The notes: generated by a model not told the origin, from the sequence alone. 33,604 nt of DNA from an uncultured Eubacteriales bacterium (GCA_934489895.1 CAKSST010000020.1:1-33604); one strand, 5' to 3'. Shown: positions 7,166 through 14,461, counted from the first letter of the stretch. Translations and numbers: made by a program.

Positions 7166-8663
7166 GTCTTTTTTTCCTTTTCGGTTCGGTATTAACACCT
7201 TTGATTACGGTGACAATCAGCAGACCGCCGCTGACAAAGAGAAGCGCAATCCACATCGCAAGGTTGCTGTTGTCTCCGGTCTGCGGAGATTTGCTATCGT
7301 CGGGCAGTTTCGCTATTACGGTGTCTGCCTTAGCGATCTCTTTCGTTGCCGCAGCGTCCTTGTAATACTTGCCGCAGCCGGAGCAGTACCAGTATTTGAT
7401 ATTGCCCTCGGCGGTCTTGGTCGCCGCCTTTGCCGGGAAGTGTTTCAAATCTGCATGGCTGTTCGTAGCAAGTGCGCCGTATTCGTTGCCGCAGTATTCG
7501 CAGATAGCCTTGCTTGTGCAGGTTGCCTCGCCGCCTGTATGCTCGGAGAGTGTCGCACCGCAGATGTCGCAAATATGGTCTTTGGGGACGGCGTCGGTAT
7601 GCTTGCTCATGAGCGCAACGGTCTTGCTTACAAAGAATTCAAACCCGTCGGCTGTCTTTGCACCTGCGTATACCTTGAAGCTGTTTTCGCTCGGTTCATA
7701 CCACTCCAAAGACACAACACCGTGCGGTTCATTGTTTTCGATGATGGCCGGAAGCCCATCAACGCCTTTGTTTTCAAACTCATAACCGTAGACGGCGTCG
7801 GTTGCGCCCTCCGGCAAAGTAAAGCTGAATTTGTAATCCTGCGTTACGCAAACCGAGTCCGCACCGTTTATTGTAATGGTCGGAATATCCTTTTTCGCAG
7901 TTTCATCATCACAGAATTTGCACTTCTTCCAGTACTGTCCGTTTTCGCTCTGCCATTCATAATTGTGTCCGTTATTCACCGTTACGGTAATTTCGGCAGA
8001 TACATTACCCGCCTTGTCGGTGGCAACGATTTTCTGTGTTCCCTCTGCCGGATTCAGTTTAAACTGTTTGTTTGCATCGAGTGTAACCGCTGTGCCGTTT
8101 ACTTTCACACTTTCAATATACTCTTCCGTAACGGTAACCGTCTGTGCTTCGCAGTAGGTCTTGCCGTTTTCGATACCCGAGATGACAGGAGCAGTATTGT
8201 CCAGTATCCAATCGTTCTGTAACACACCGGTATCAGGGTCTAAGTAAATCCACTGACCCTCCCAACCGGGGATATCATTGCGCCAGCCGGTCAACTTGAC
8301 ACCGTCCTTGAGATAATACTTCTGCCCGTTTTCTTCCACCCAACCGTCCTTCTGCGGTTCAAGTTCTGTCATTCGAAGCGTCAAGGTGTCTTCTTTCTGG
8401 ATGTTGTAATCCGCCAATGTTCTTCCGTCCTCCAGAATTTCACCGTCAAACATTAAAATCTGTTGCGTTACAGGATATCCGGTTTGGGCGCTGATCTTTT
8501 CCTTGACATTTTCAATGCTATCGCCGCTTTCCACTTCAAGCGTCAATCTAACCGCACCGGTAACTTTCAGAACTACAAAAATCTGCATGGCGTTTGCGGA
8601 AATCGGTACAAGCATAAGCACCATACAAATGCTAAGCACTATGCTTAAAATTCGTTTTTTCAT
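7158..8663 (-). CDS. Sortase-anchored surface protein with N-terminal ubiquitin domain
   Basis: 501 aa; ATG at 8663 with AGGAGG before it. Order: signal peptide 1-25 (ending ISANA); ubiquitin-like domain 26-98; a cell-wall/glucan-binding-type repeat 107-155 (GWVEENGQKYYL, then LTGW); an Ig-like domain about 156-229; then a Cys-rich stretch with CxxC pairs at 248/251, 365/368, 388/391 and 427/430, like zinc-ribbon modules of clostridial surface proteins. Sorting signal SPQTG at 459-463, then a membrane helix and a KRKKRHE tail. The SPxTG form recalls the (S/P)PxTG signals of Clostridioides difficile sortase B. It should be covalently attached to the wall and exposed outside. It is the middle gene of an apparent TetR-surface protein-hydrolase operon, 37 bases after the regulator with no promoter between. 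Function unknown; adhesion, host mimicry or binding are options. Confidence 0.9.
   Translation of the reverse strand: MKKRILSIVLSICMVLMLVPISANAMQIFVVLKVTGAVRLTLEVESGDSIENVKEKISAQTGYPVTQQILMFDGEILEDGRTLADYNIQKEDTLTLRMTELEPQKDGWVEENGQKYYLKDGVKLTGWRNDIPGWEGQWIYLDPDTGVLQNDWILDNTAPVISGIENGKTYCEAQTVTVTEEYIESVKVNGTAVTLDANKQFKLNPAEGTQKIVATDKAGNVSAEITVTVNNGHNYEWQSENGQYWKKCKFCDDETAKKDIPTITINGADSVCVTQDYKFSFTLPEGATDAVYGYEFENKGVDGLPAIIENNEPHGVVSLEWYEPSENSFKVYAGAKTADGFEFFVSKTVALMSKHTDAVPKDHICDICGATLSEHTGGEATCTSKAICEYCGNEYGALATNSHADLKHFPAKAATKTAEGNIKYWYCSGCGKYYKDAAATKEIAKADTVIAKLPDDSKSPQTGDNSNLAMWIALLFVSGGLLIVTVIKGVNTEPKRKKRHE
8370..8588 (-). other. Ubiquitin-like domain (residues 26-98 of the surface protein)
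   Basis: Aligned by hand to ubiquitin, about 44 of 71 positions match. Matches include MQIFV, TLEVE, IENVK, QQ, LEDGRTL and DYNIQKE; a two-residue insertion sits in the first hairpin. The equivalents of Lys27, Lys29 and Lys63 are kept; Lys11 is Ala, Lys33 is Gln and Lys48 is Glu. The Ile44 position is Met. The C-terminal LRLRGG is absent: the chain runs LTLRMTELE into the next module. So it cannot be activated through a terminal Gly-Gly. The first residue equals ubiquitin Met1 and directly follows the predicted signal-peptidase site. Confidence 0.92.
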
Positions 8664-8700
8664 GAAACCTACCTCCTAAGAGATTGTTTTTGAATTTGAC

Positions 8701-9306
8701 TTATTCTGTAACAGTGCCCTGTTTTGCTTTCGGGTTATATTTCATTATAAAGAGTTCAAGAGTTTCTTTGATTGTTTCTATCTGTGATTTCAAATAAAAT
8801 TCATCTTCAAACAGTGCGTAATGAACGCAGGCTCTGACCAGAATGAAAATCAGCGGCGTGAGTTTTTCATAGGGAATACCCGGCTTTGGCTCCAAACTTT
8901 TTGCGTATTCAGTATATCTCATGTCTGCACCCTCAAAAAATTTCTTGCCGTACTCTCGGTATTTTGGGTGGGTGTAGATTTGATACATCAGGCGGTATTT
9001 CTTTCCGTGCTTTTTTGCAGTCCAATAGGGTATCTCGTCCATAAACCGCTTCAAGTCCTCCGCATTCGTGGGGGCTTTCGCCATAAACTCATCTTCTACC
9101 TTGCTCATACAGTATTCGGTGGACTGAATGATAAGGTCATCGAGATTGTCAAAATACTGATACAGGTTCGCAACACTGCAGCCGCAGGCGTCCGCAATAG
9201 CTTTTACGCCCACAGAGGAAAATCCGTTTTCCGCATAGCAGTCAAAGCATTTTTCCATGATCTCGATTGTTTTTGCCCTGCGGGCTTCTTCATTTACTGT
9301 GCGCAA
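8701..9306 (-). CDS. TetR/AcrR-family transcriptional regulator
   Basis: 201 aa from a TTG at 9306, with GGAGG (9314-9318) seven bases before it. The ATG at 9345 is rejected because it lies upstream of the predicted transcription start. The N-terminal DNA-binding domain (about 1-50) has the family pattern: MEKCFDCYAENGFSSVGVKA, then IADACGCSVANLYQYFDNLD as the turn and recognition helix. The rest is an all-helical ligand-binding domain with no family I can name. It is the first gene of the operon that also encodes the ubiquitin-fold surface protein and the decayed hydrolase, and an inverted repeat over its promoter suggests it represses its own operon. The inducer is unknown. Confidence 0.9.
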   Translation of the reverse strand: MRTVNEEARRAKTIEIMEKCFDCYAENGFSSVGVKAIADACGCSVANLYQYFDNLDDLIIQSTEYCMSKVEDEFMAKAPTNAEDLKRFMDEIPYWTAKKHGKKYRLMYQIYTHPKYREYGKKFFEGADMRYTEYAKSLEPKPGIPYEKLTPLIFILVRACVHYALFEDEFYLKSQIETIKETLELFIMKYNPKAKQGTVTE

Positions 9307-9349
9307 TAGATTTCCTCCTTCGCTGACAATAAAGTTAATGGTCATTAAT

Positions 9350-9389
9350 ATAATACTGTTTTCGCTATACTATGTCAACAGGGTATAGC
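9350..9389 (-). promoter_or_regulatory. Promoter of the TetR operon with overlapping operator
   Basis: On the minus strand TTGACA (9373-9378), a 17-base spacer and TATTAT (9350-9355) form a near-consensus promoter with a start near 9343. A perfect inverted repeat, GCTATAC (9364-9370) and GTATAGC (9383-9389) with 12 bases between, covers the -35 box and part of the spacer. This is a good candidate TetR operator and implies autorepression. Confidence 0.7.
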
Positions 9390-9435
9390 AAAAATAATAT
9401 TTTTTTCAAGTTTTTAGAACCGCTGAATCTTACAT

Positions 9436-9723
9436 TCATCTTTCGGTCAGTTCCTTTCGCATTTTCTCGTATGCGCCGTTTATAATCTGAAAAACGGTAT
9501 CGGGTGAAAATAACATATGCTCGGCGTCGAGGTCTATATAGGCTTTGCTTTTGCGAAACAGATTGACCGAATTGCCGTTTTCGGCTTTACTGAGTTCATA
9601 AATTCCTTAACATTCCGGGCAAAAACCGAGATGATCGGCAACCATACTGCGTTCACGGTAATCAAGACTTTCGTAAGCGGAAAACAGTGCTTCTGCATGC
9701 CACTCTATTTTTGCCATTTTCAT
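9436..9723 (-). pseudogene. Small cytosolic protein gene interrupted by an in-frame TAA
   Basis: AGGAGG (9730-9735) precedes an ATG at 9723. The frame reads MKMAKIEWHAEALFSAYESL, ends HLGFCPEC at a TAA (9607-9609, codon 39), then continues in the same frame for 56 codons: GIYELSKAENGNSVNLFRKS, through AYIDLDAEHMLFSPDTVF to MRKELTER and TGA (9436-9438). Continuous coding on both sides of one stop suggests a recent nonsense mutation in a 95-residue protein; a Tyr codon changed to TAA is one simple origin. I do not recognise the family; it may be accessory-element cargo. A 10-bp palindrome, TACTATAGTA (9774-9783), lies upstream and could be a regulator site. The 38-aa product may still be made. 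Confidence 0.6.
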
Positions 9724-9817
9724 AATTGACCTCCTATGTTTTATTGCTTGTGGTTGGCAGACCTTTTGCATTGTACTATAGTAGTTCATTTTTACTCATC
9801 GGCAAAAGCCTTCACGG

Positions 9818-9844
9818 AACCACTCACTTAGCGAGTGGTTTTTT
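9818..9844 (+). terminator. Terminator-like hairpin at the island edge
   Basis: AACCACTC (9818-9825) pairs with GAGTGGTT (9833-9840) and is followed by a T-run on the plus strand. No plus-strand gene ends nearby, so it may be a relic or a barrier to transcription from the island side. Confidence 0.5.
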
Positions 9845-9849
9845 GATGC

Positions 9850-9898
9850 AAAAAAAAATATGCACCTCAAAAAGTTTCTAACTTTTTGGGGGGCATAT
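9850..9898 (-). terminator. feoB terminator
   Basis: On the minus strand a stem of about 19 bp (9880-9898 with 9858-9876, two or three mismatches) ends in a run of nine T. It starts 22 bases after the feoB stop. Confidence 0.85.
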
Positions 9899-9919
9899 CA
9901 GTTTTATTGCTGGTGTTTT

Positions 9920-12037
9920 TTATATAATCTTTGAAATGAAGTTAATTGTAAAGCACAAAACAATTCCTATAATCATTGGTAATATAAAAGAAACTGTTGT
10001 CCATTTTAAACTTTGCGTTTCTTTTTTAATAGTAAGTAATGTTGTTGAACAGGGCCAATGGAACAGAGTAAATATTAATAAGCATATTGCCGTAACAGCG
10101 GTCCAGCCGTTTGATACAAGCAAATCCTTCAATACACCTAAATCGTCGATGCTGATAAGTGAATCTTTTGCGGTATATGCCATAATAATTATCGGCACAA
10201 CAATTTCATTGGCAGGTAAACCCAATATAAACGCAAGAATGATAACACCGTCAAGTCCAAGCAGCTTTCCAAATGGATCTAAAAAGTTTGAAATAAGTAT
10301 TAATAAAGACTGCCCGCTGATGTCTATATTGGCAAGTATCCAAATAATCAGGCCTGCAGGCACTGCAGAAATTAATGCTCTGCCCAGAACATAAACTGTT
10401 CTGTCAAGTAAAGAACGTATAATCACCTTAAAAAACTGTGGTTTTCTGTAAGGCGGTAACTCTAGAGTAAATGAAGAAGGCTCCCCTTTTAATAAAGTTA
10501 CAGATAATATATTTGAAACCAATAATGTTACAAAAACACTTAATAATATAAGCGCCGTAAGGTATATGGCAGATAAAAAAGATGCATTTGACGCTTCTAC
10601 TACAAAAAACATAGATATTATAGAAATAAGCATCGGAAACCTGCCGTTGCACGGCATAAAGCTGTTTGTAATAATAGCAATCAGTCTTTCACGCTTGCTT
10701 TCAATAATACGGCATCCAACCACACCTGCAGCATTACAGCCAAAGCCCATACACATTGTTAATGCTTGTTTACCGCAAGTTTTACTTTTTTTAAAACAAC
10801 GGTCAATATTAAATGCAACTCTCGGTAAATATCCTATATCTTCAAGTAATGTGAAAATCGGAAAGAATATTGCCATTGGTGGAAGCATTACTGAAACTAT
10901 CCACGCAACAACTCTGTATACGCCAAAAACCAGACAGTCCACTATAAAAGTATTTAATCCGGTTTTAAGTAAGAATGAAAAAATTGGCTGTTCAAGTCCC
11001 AACAAAAAGCTGCTTATTACTTTTGACGGATAATTGGCACCGATAATTGTTATCCAGAATACTACTGCAACCATTACTAGCATAATAGGAATAGCAAAAG
11101 TTTTTCCGGTTAATATTTTATCGATTACATCATTATGCGAACGATTGCATTTTTTATAAAATACACAGTCTTTTGTTAATTCATGAGCCGACTGTACCTC
11201 TCTGGTTACGGTTATTTCTGTAAGAATCTGGGATGTAATATTATTTTTTGCCAATATTTCTTCGGCAGGTTTTATTGTTGAATTAATATTATCTATTTGT
11301 TTATCAGTAAAATTATAGTTCTCTTTAAGAGAATCAATAAAAATTTCATCACGCTCAAGCAGTTTTAATGATAACCATCTTGTATTTATATGTTTGAACA
11401 CATCGTCTATATCCGGCTGTATTTTATTTATAGCTTCTTCAACAGCTGCGTTGTATTCTAACTTTAAATTAGATTTTTCTTTTAATTCGAAAATTCGTTT
11501 TTTGAGCTTTTCTAAACCTTTTTTATTACGGGCACTTATTCCTACAACAGCAACTCCAAGCGCTTTTTCAAGTTTTTTAAAATCAATTGACACACCTTTA
11601 TGCTTTGCTTCATCAAGCATATTAACGCAAATTATGACCTTTGATGTAATCTGCATTATCTGCATCGCTAAAATTAGATTTCTTTGTAAACAGCAGGCAT
11701 CACACACAACAATTACTGCATCAGGCTGACCAAAGCAAATAAAATCTCTTGTAACAGTTTCTTCTGCTGACCGAGACATAAGCGAATAACATCCGGGTGT
11801 ATCAACTAATGTGCAACCTTTATTTTTATAATTAAAGTGTCCTTTTGCTCCGGCAACAGTTTTGCCAGGCCAATTTCCTGTATGCTGTTTTAATCCTGTC
11901 AGCGCATTAAACACCGTGCTTTTTCCAACATTAGGATTTCCTGCCAACGCTACAATTATATCATTCTCATCCTGCTTTTCAGTAAGTTTACAGGATAAAT
12001 AAGCAGCTTTACCGGTTGATTTTGCCGTCAAGCCCAT
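9920..12037 (-). CDS. feoB: Ferrous iron transporter FeoB
   Basis: 705 aa. The N-terminal GTPase domain (about 28-190) has G1 GNPNVGKST, switch I HTGNWPGKTV, G3 DTPGCYSL and a G4-like NMLD. A helical spacer follows, then the membrane permease with two Gate regions. Landmarks are LLEDIGYLPRVAF, ALTMCMGFGCNAAGVVGCRI and NSFMPCNGRFPML, with the Gate cysteines. FeoB takes up Fe(II) across the membrane under GTPase control. The start has only a weak site (AGGGGTG), fitting coupling to feoA, which ends 12 bases before it. Length is normal for the clostridial form. Confidence 0.97.
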   Translation of the reverse strand: MGLTAKSTGKAAYLSCKLTEKQDENDIIVALAGNPNVGKSTVFNALTGLKQHTGNWPGKTVAGAKGHFNYKNKGCTLVDTPGCYSLMSRSAEETVTRDFICFGQPDAVIVVCDACCLQRNLILAMQIMQITSKVIICVNMLDEAKHKGVSIDFKKLEKALGVAVVGISARNKKGLEKLKKRIFELKEKSNLKLEYNAAVEEAINKIQPDIDDVFKHINTRWLSLKLLERDEIFIDSLKENYNFTDKQIDNINSTIKPAEEILAKNNITSQILTEITVTREVQSAHELTKDCVFYKKCNRSHNDVIDKILTGKTFAIPIMLVMVAVVFWITIIGANYPSKVISSFLLGLEQPIFSFLLKTGLNTFIVDCLVFGVYRVVAWIVSVMLPPMAIFFPIFTLLEDIGYLPRVAFNIDRCFKKSKTCGKQALTMCMGFGCNAAGVVGCRIIESKRERLIAIITNSFMPCNGRFPMLISIISMFFVVEASNASFLSAIYLTALILLSVFVTLLVSNILSVTLLKGEPSSFTLELPPYRKPQFFKVIIRSLLDRTVYVLGRALISAVPAGLIIWILANIDISGQSLLILISNFLDPFGKLLGLDGVIILAFILGLPANEIVVPIIIMAYTAKDSLISIDDLGVLKDLLVSNGWTAVTAICLLIFTLFHWPCSTTLLTIKKETQSLKWTTVSFILPMIIGIVLCFTINFISKII

Positions 12038-12049
12038 ATAAACACACCC

Positions 12050-12289
12050 CTATATTAAATAAACTCCAATGCATGCGGCATCTTCTTTTCTTAATGCAAT
12101 TACCGCACCGCATATCAAATATGCCTTAGGGTCACCAAGAGGACTAATCATATTACATTCAACAGTTGCTCCTTCAATTAACCCAATATCCATTAATCGA
12201 CGTTTCATAAAATTTTTATTTTGTAAATATAACACTCTTCCCTTTTGTCCTTTTTTCAATTTATCAAGTGTTGTAATCTTCTCTTTCAA
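12050..12289 (-). CDS. feoA: FeoA, ferrous iron transport accessory protein
   Basis: An SH3-like FeoA domain: GRVLYLQ, MKRRLMDIGLIEGATVEC, SPLGDPKAYLICGAVIALRK and an acidic end. FeoA acts with FeoB at the cytoplasmic face. Two in-frame TTG codons compete as start. The one at 12298 touches the GGAGG (12299-12303) with no spacing; the one at 12289 has nine bases, so 12289 is chosen (79 aa). It is the first gene of feoA-feoB. Confidence 0.93.
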   Translation of the reverse strand: MKEKITTLDKLKKGQKGRVLYLQNKNFMKRRLMDIGLIEGATVECNMISPLGDPKAYLICGAVIALRKEDAACIGVYLI

Positions 12290-12307
12290 ATCTTTCAACC
12301 TCCTTTA

Positions 12308-12341
12308 TTATTCAAGAATAACATCATACGTTTTTATTATA
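12308..12341 (-). promoter_or_regulatory. feo promoter -10 and 14-bp palindrome
   Basis: On the minus strand TATAAT (12336-12341) follows a poor -35 (TAACAA). Between the -10 and the ribosome site is TTATTC-NN-GAATAA (12308-12321), a perfect 6-2-6 palindrome where an iron-responsive repressor could bind. It does not match the Fur consensus well. Confidence 0.4.
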
Positions 12342-12390
12342 CGGTTGTAAAATATAATTGTTACAGCATGAAAAAAAGTTGTTTTTAATA

Positions 12391-12434
12391 TTGACCATAT
12401 TCTGCTGGACAACGGTCAAAATATATGTTAAAAT
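12391..12434 (+). promoter_or_regulatory. rhaA promoter with inverted repeat
   Basis: TTGACC (12391-12396) and GGTCAA (12414-12419) are perfect inverted arms 17 bases apart. The likely promoter is TGGACA (12406-12411), 17 bases, TTAAAA (12429-12434), so the second arm falls in the spacer. This fits repression by a sugar-responsive regulator encoded elsewhere. Confidence 0.45.
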
Positions 12435-12466
12435 TAATAAAAACTTGTTGAAAGAAGTGAAATATT

Positions 12467-13717
12467 ATGAATGCTGAAAAAGCTTACCAAATTGCCAAAG
12501 AGCAATATGCTGCTATCGGAGTAGATACTGACGCGGTTCTTAAAAAACTTTCTGAAATTAAAATCTCAATGCATTGTTGGCAGGGCGACGATGTTGGCGG
12601 CTTTCTTTTCAAGGATATTGAATTAAGCGGCGGTATCCAAACAACAGGTAACTATCCCGGCAAGGCTGAAAACGTTGAACAGCTGCGTCAGGATATTGAA
12701 AAAGCGCTTTCTCTTATTCCGGGCAAACACAAATTAAACCTTCACGCAATTTATGCTGATACTGACGAAAAGGTTGACCTTGATAAATTAGAGCCTAAGC
12801 ATTTTGCAGGCTGGGTTGAATGGGCTAAGAAAAACGATATGGGTCTTGACTTTAATCCTACTTGCTTTTCTCATCCCATGGCAGATTCGGGCTTCACCAT
12901 TTCAAGTGCTGATGAAAAAGTACGTAAATTCTGGATTGATCACTGCATTGCTTGCCGTAAAATCGGTGAATATTTTGGTAAAGAGTTAGGTCAAACCTGC
13001 GCTATTAACTATTGGTTCCCTGATGGTTATAAGGATATCCCGGTTGACCGTATGGGTCCCCGCGCTCGTATGAAATCAGCTCTTGATGAAGTTTTTGCCG
13101 AGGATATTGATCCCAAATACTTGGTTGAGGCTATTGAAAGTAAAGTATTCGGCATTGGCGCTGAGAGCTATACCGTTGGCTCTAACGAATTCTGTGTTTC
13201 TTATGCTGTAGCGAACAACAAGCTTGTTTGCTTAGACGCAGGTCACTACCATCCCACAGAGGTTATCTCTGATAAAATACCTACTGTTTTGCTCTTTACA
13301 GACCGTCTGGTGCTTCATGTAAGCCGTCCTGTAAGATGGGATAGTGACCATGTTGTTATTCTTGATGACGAACTTATGGCTATTGCTGATTCTCTTGTAA
13401 GAAACAACCTTGTTGACCGCACCCACATCGGTCTTGACTTCTTTGATGCAAGCATTAACAGAATTGCCGCTTGGGTTATCGGTATGCGCAATATGCAAAA
13501 AGCTTTGCTTAAAGCTCTTCTCACACCTATTGACAAAATGATAAAGATTGAGCTTGACGGTGATTACACATCAAGACTCGCTCTTACCGAAGAGTATAAA
13601 ACATATCCCTTTGGCGCTGTTTGGGATTATTTTTGCGAGAAAAACGGTGTTCCTGTTGGTACCGCTTGGCTTGACGAAGTTAAGCAGTATGAAAAAGACG
13701 TTCTTTCGAAAAGATAG
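12467..13717 (+). CDS. rhaA: L-rhamnose isomerase
   Basis: 416 aa, the usual RhaA length. Recognised by KISMHCWQGDDVGGFLF near the start, ELSGGIQTTGNYPGKA, NLHAIYAD, GLDFNPTCFSHPMADSGFT, CLDAGHYHPTEVISDKIPT, HVSRPVRWDSDHVVIL and HIGLDFFDASINRIAAWVIG, which carry the metal-binding His/Asp/Glu residues of the TIM barrel. It converts L-rhamnose to L-rhamnulose in the cytoplasm. GAAAGAAGTG serves as ribosome binding site. It stands alone: no rhamnulokinase, aldolase, transporter or regulator lies in the window, so the pathway must be completed elsewhere or the enzyme acts on another aldose. Confidence 0.96.
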   Translation: MNAEKAYQIAKEQYAAIGVDTDAVLKKLSEIKISMHCWQGDDVGGFLFKDIELSGGIQTTGNYPGKAENVEQLRQDIEKALSLIPGKHKLNLHAIYADTDEKVDLDKLEPKHFAGWVEWAKKNDMGLDFNPTCFSHPMADSGFTISSADEKVRKFWIDHCIACRKIGEYFGKELGQTCAINYWFPDGYKDIPVDRMGPRARMKSALDEVFAEDIDPKYLVEAIESKVFGIGAESYTVGSNEFCVSYAVANNKLVCLDAGHYHPTEVISDKIPTVLLFTDRLVLHVSRPVRWDSDHVVILDDELMAIADSLVRNNLVDRTHIGLDFFDASINRIAAWVIGMRNMQKALLKALLTPIDKMIKIELDGDYTSRLALTEEYKTYPFGAVWDYFCEKNGVPVGTAWLDEVKQYEKDVLSKR

Positions 13718-13783
13718 ATTTTTTCAAATTTATAAAGACATAAAAAATAACAACAATAATATATAAAATATAGATTTATCAAG

Positions 13784-13823
13784 AAAACTGATTTCGTTTT
13801 TCAAACGAAATCAGTTTTGTATT
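13784..13823 (+). terminator. rhaA terminator
   Basis: A perfect 16-bp stem (13784-13799 with 13803-13818, core CTGATTTCG) with a three-base loop, followed by T-rich sequence. Confidence 0.85.
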
Positions 13824-13851
13824 TATTTAATGTATTCCGTAAAATACAAAA

Positions 13852-13890
13852 TTTCTCCTATGGTTTTTTAAAGTTTTACCATAGAAGAAA
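13852..13890 (+). repeat. Inverted repeat upstream of the 143-aa gene
   Basis: TTTCTCCTATGGT (13852-13864) pairs with ACCATAGAAGAAA (13878-13890) with one mismatch over a 13-base AT loop. It has no T-tract, so it may be an operator or mRNA structure. A TATAAT lies downstream at 13944-13949, without a convincing -35. Confidence 0.45.
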
Positions 13891-13983
13891 TACTTTTATT
13901 TATTAATTTACAGACTTGTTAACAGCTTAGCTAGATTATTTATTATAATTCTGTTAATAATAAGTTTAAAAGGACGTGATAAT

Positions 13984-14415
13984 GTGAAAGAAAGCTATAA
14001 TTTGTTAAACAGCATTTACAATAATACTGATATGGGCATTACATCCATTTACAAATTGCTTGAAAACGGCAGTAAAAATGAATCCTTTCGTGAACAAATA
14101 AAACACCAGGCAAATGAGTATCAAGAGATCAAAAACGAAGCAGAAAATATGTTAAAACAAAAAGGAACTCATCCAAGAGGAATTAATGCGTTTTCAAAAA
14201 AGATGGCTGATATATCTGTTAAAGCGAATGTTAACTCTGATATCGGTGTAGCACATTGCGCTGAAATGATGATTAAAGGCAGTACTATGGGTATTAATAA
14301 AATTGCAAAGGGTATGCGGGAAAATAACAATATAACAGAAAAAGAGCGCAGACTTGCCGAAAAATTACTTAATACTGAGCAGGAAAATATTGAAAAACTT
14401 ATAAGATTTTTATAA
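13984..14415 (+). CDS. Small helical cytosolic protein, function unknown
   Basis: 143 aa from a GTG start, with AAAGGA before it. There is no signal peptide or membrane segment and no cysteine cluster. The sequence is charged and looks all-helical, with amphipathic stretches such as EQIKHQANEYQEIKNEAENM and TEKERRLAEKLLNTEQENIE, suggesting a four-helix bundle of the ferritin-like or DUF2383-like kind. I see no di-iron ExxH pair and cannot name a family. It is single, between the rhaA terminator and a shared terminator with pfkA. Confidence 0.75.
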   Translation: MKESYNLLNSIYNNTDMGITSIYKLLENGSKNESFREQIKHQANEYQEIKNEAENMLKQKGTHPRGINAFSKKMADISVKANVNSDIGVAHCAEMMIKGSTMGINKIAKGMRENNNITEKERRLAEKLLNTEQENIEKLIRFL

Positions 14416-14425
14416 AGACGAATAC

Positions 14426-14458
14426 AAAAAACAGCGGCAAATCTCGCCGCTGTTTTTT
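14426..14458. terminator. Bidirectional terminator between the 143-aa gene and pfkA
   Basis: AAAAAACAGCGGC (14426-14438) pairs perfectly with 14446-14458, giving a T-run on both strands. The two genes converge on it. Confidence 0.92.
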
Positions 14459-14461
14459 GTA

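Noticed and set aside
7164..8222. Plus-strand open frame of 352 codons opposite the ubiquitin protein gene
   Set aside because: No ribosome site and no family features. The minus-strand frame has a signal peptide, known domains and a sorting signal, so this is an antisense shadow.
8821..9309. Plus-strand open frame of 162 codons opposite the TetR gene
   Set aside because: The minus strand encodes a clear TetR protein with a ribosome site and promoter. The opposite frame has no recognisable content.
9307..9345. ATG at 9345 as the TetR start
   Set aside because: It lies upstream of the predicted transcription start (about 9343). The TTG at 9306 has GGAGG seven bases before it.
12290..12298. 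feoA start at the TTG at 12298
   Set aside because: It abuts the GGAGG with no spacing. The TTG at 12289 has a normal nine-base spacer.
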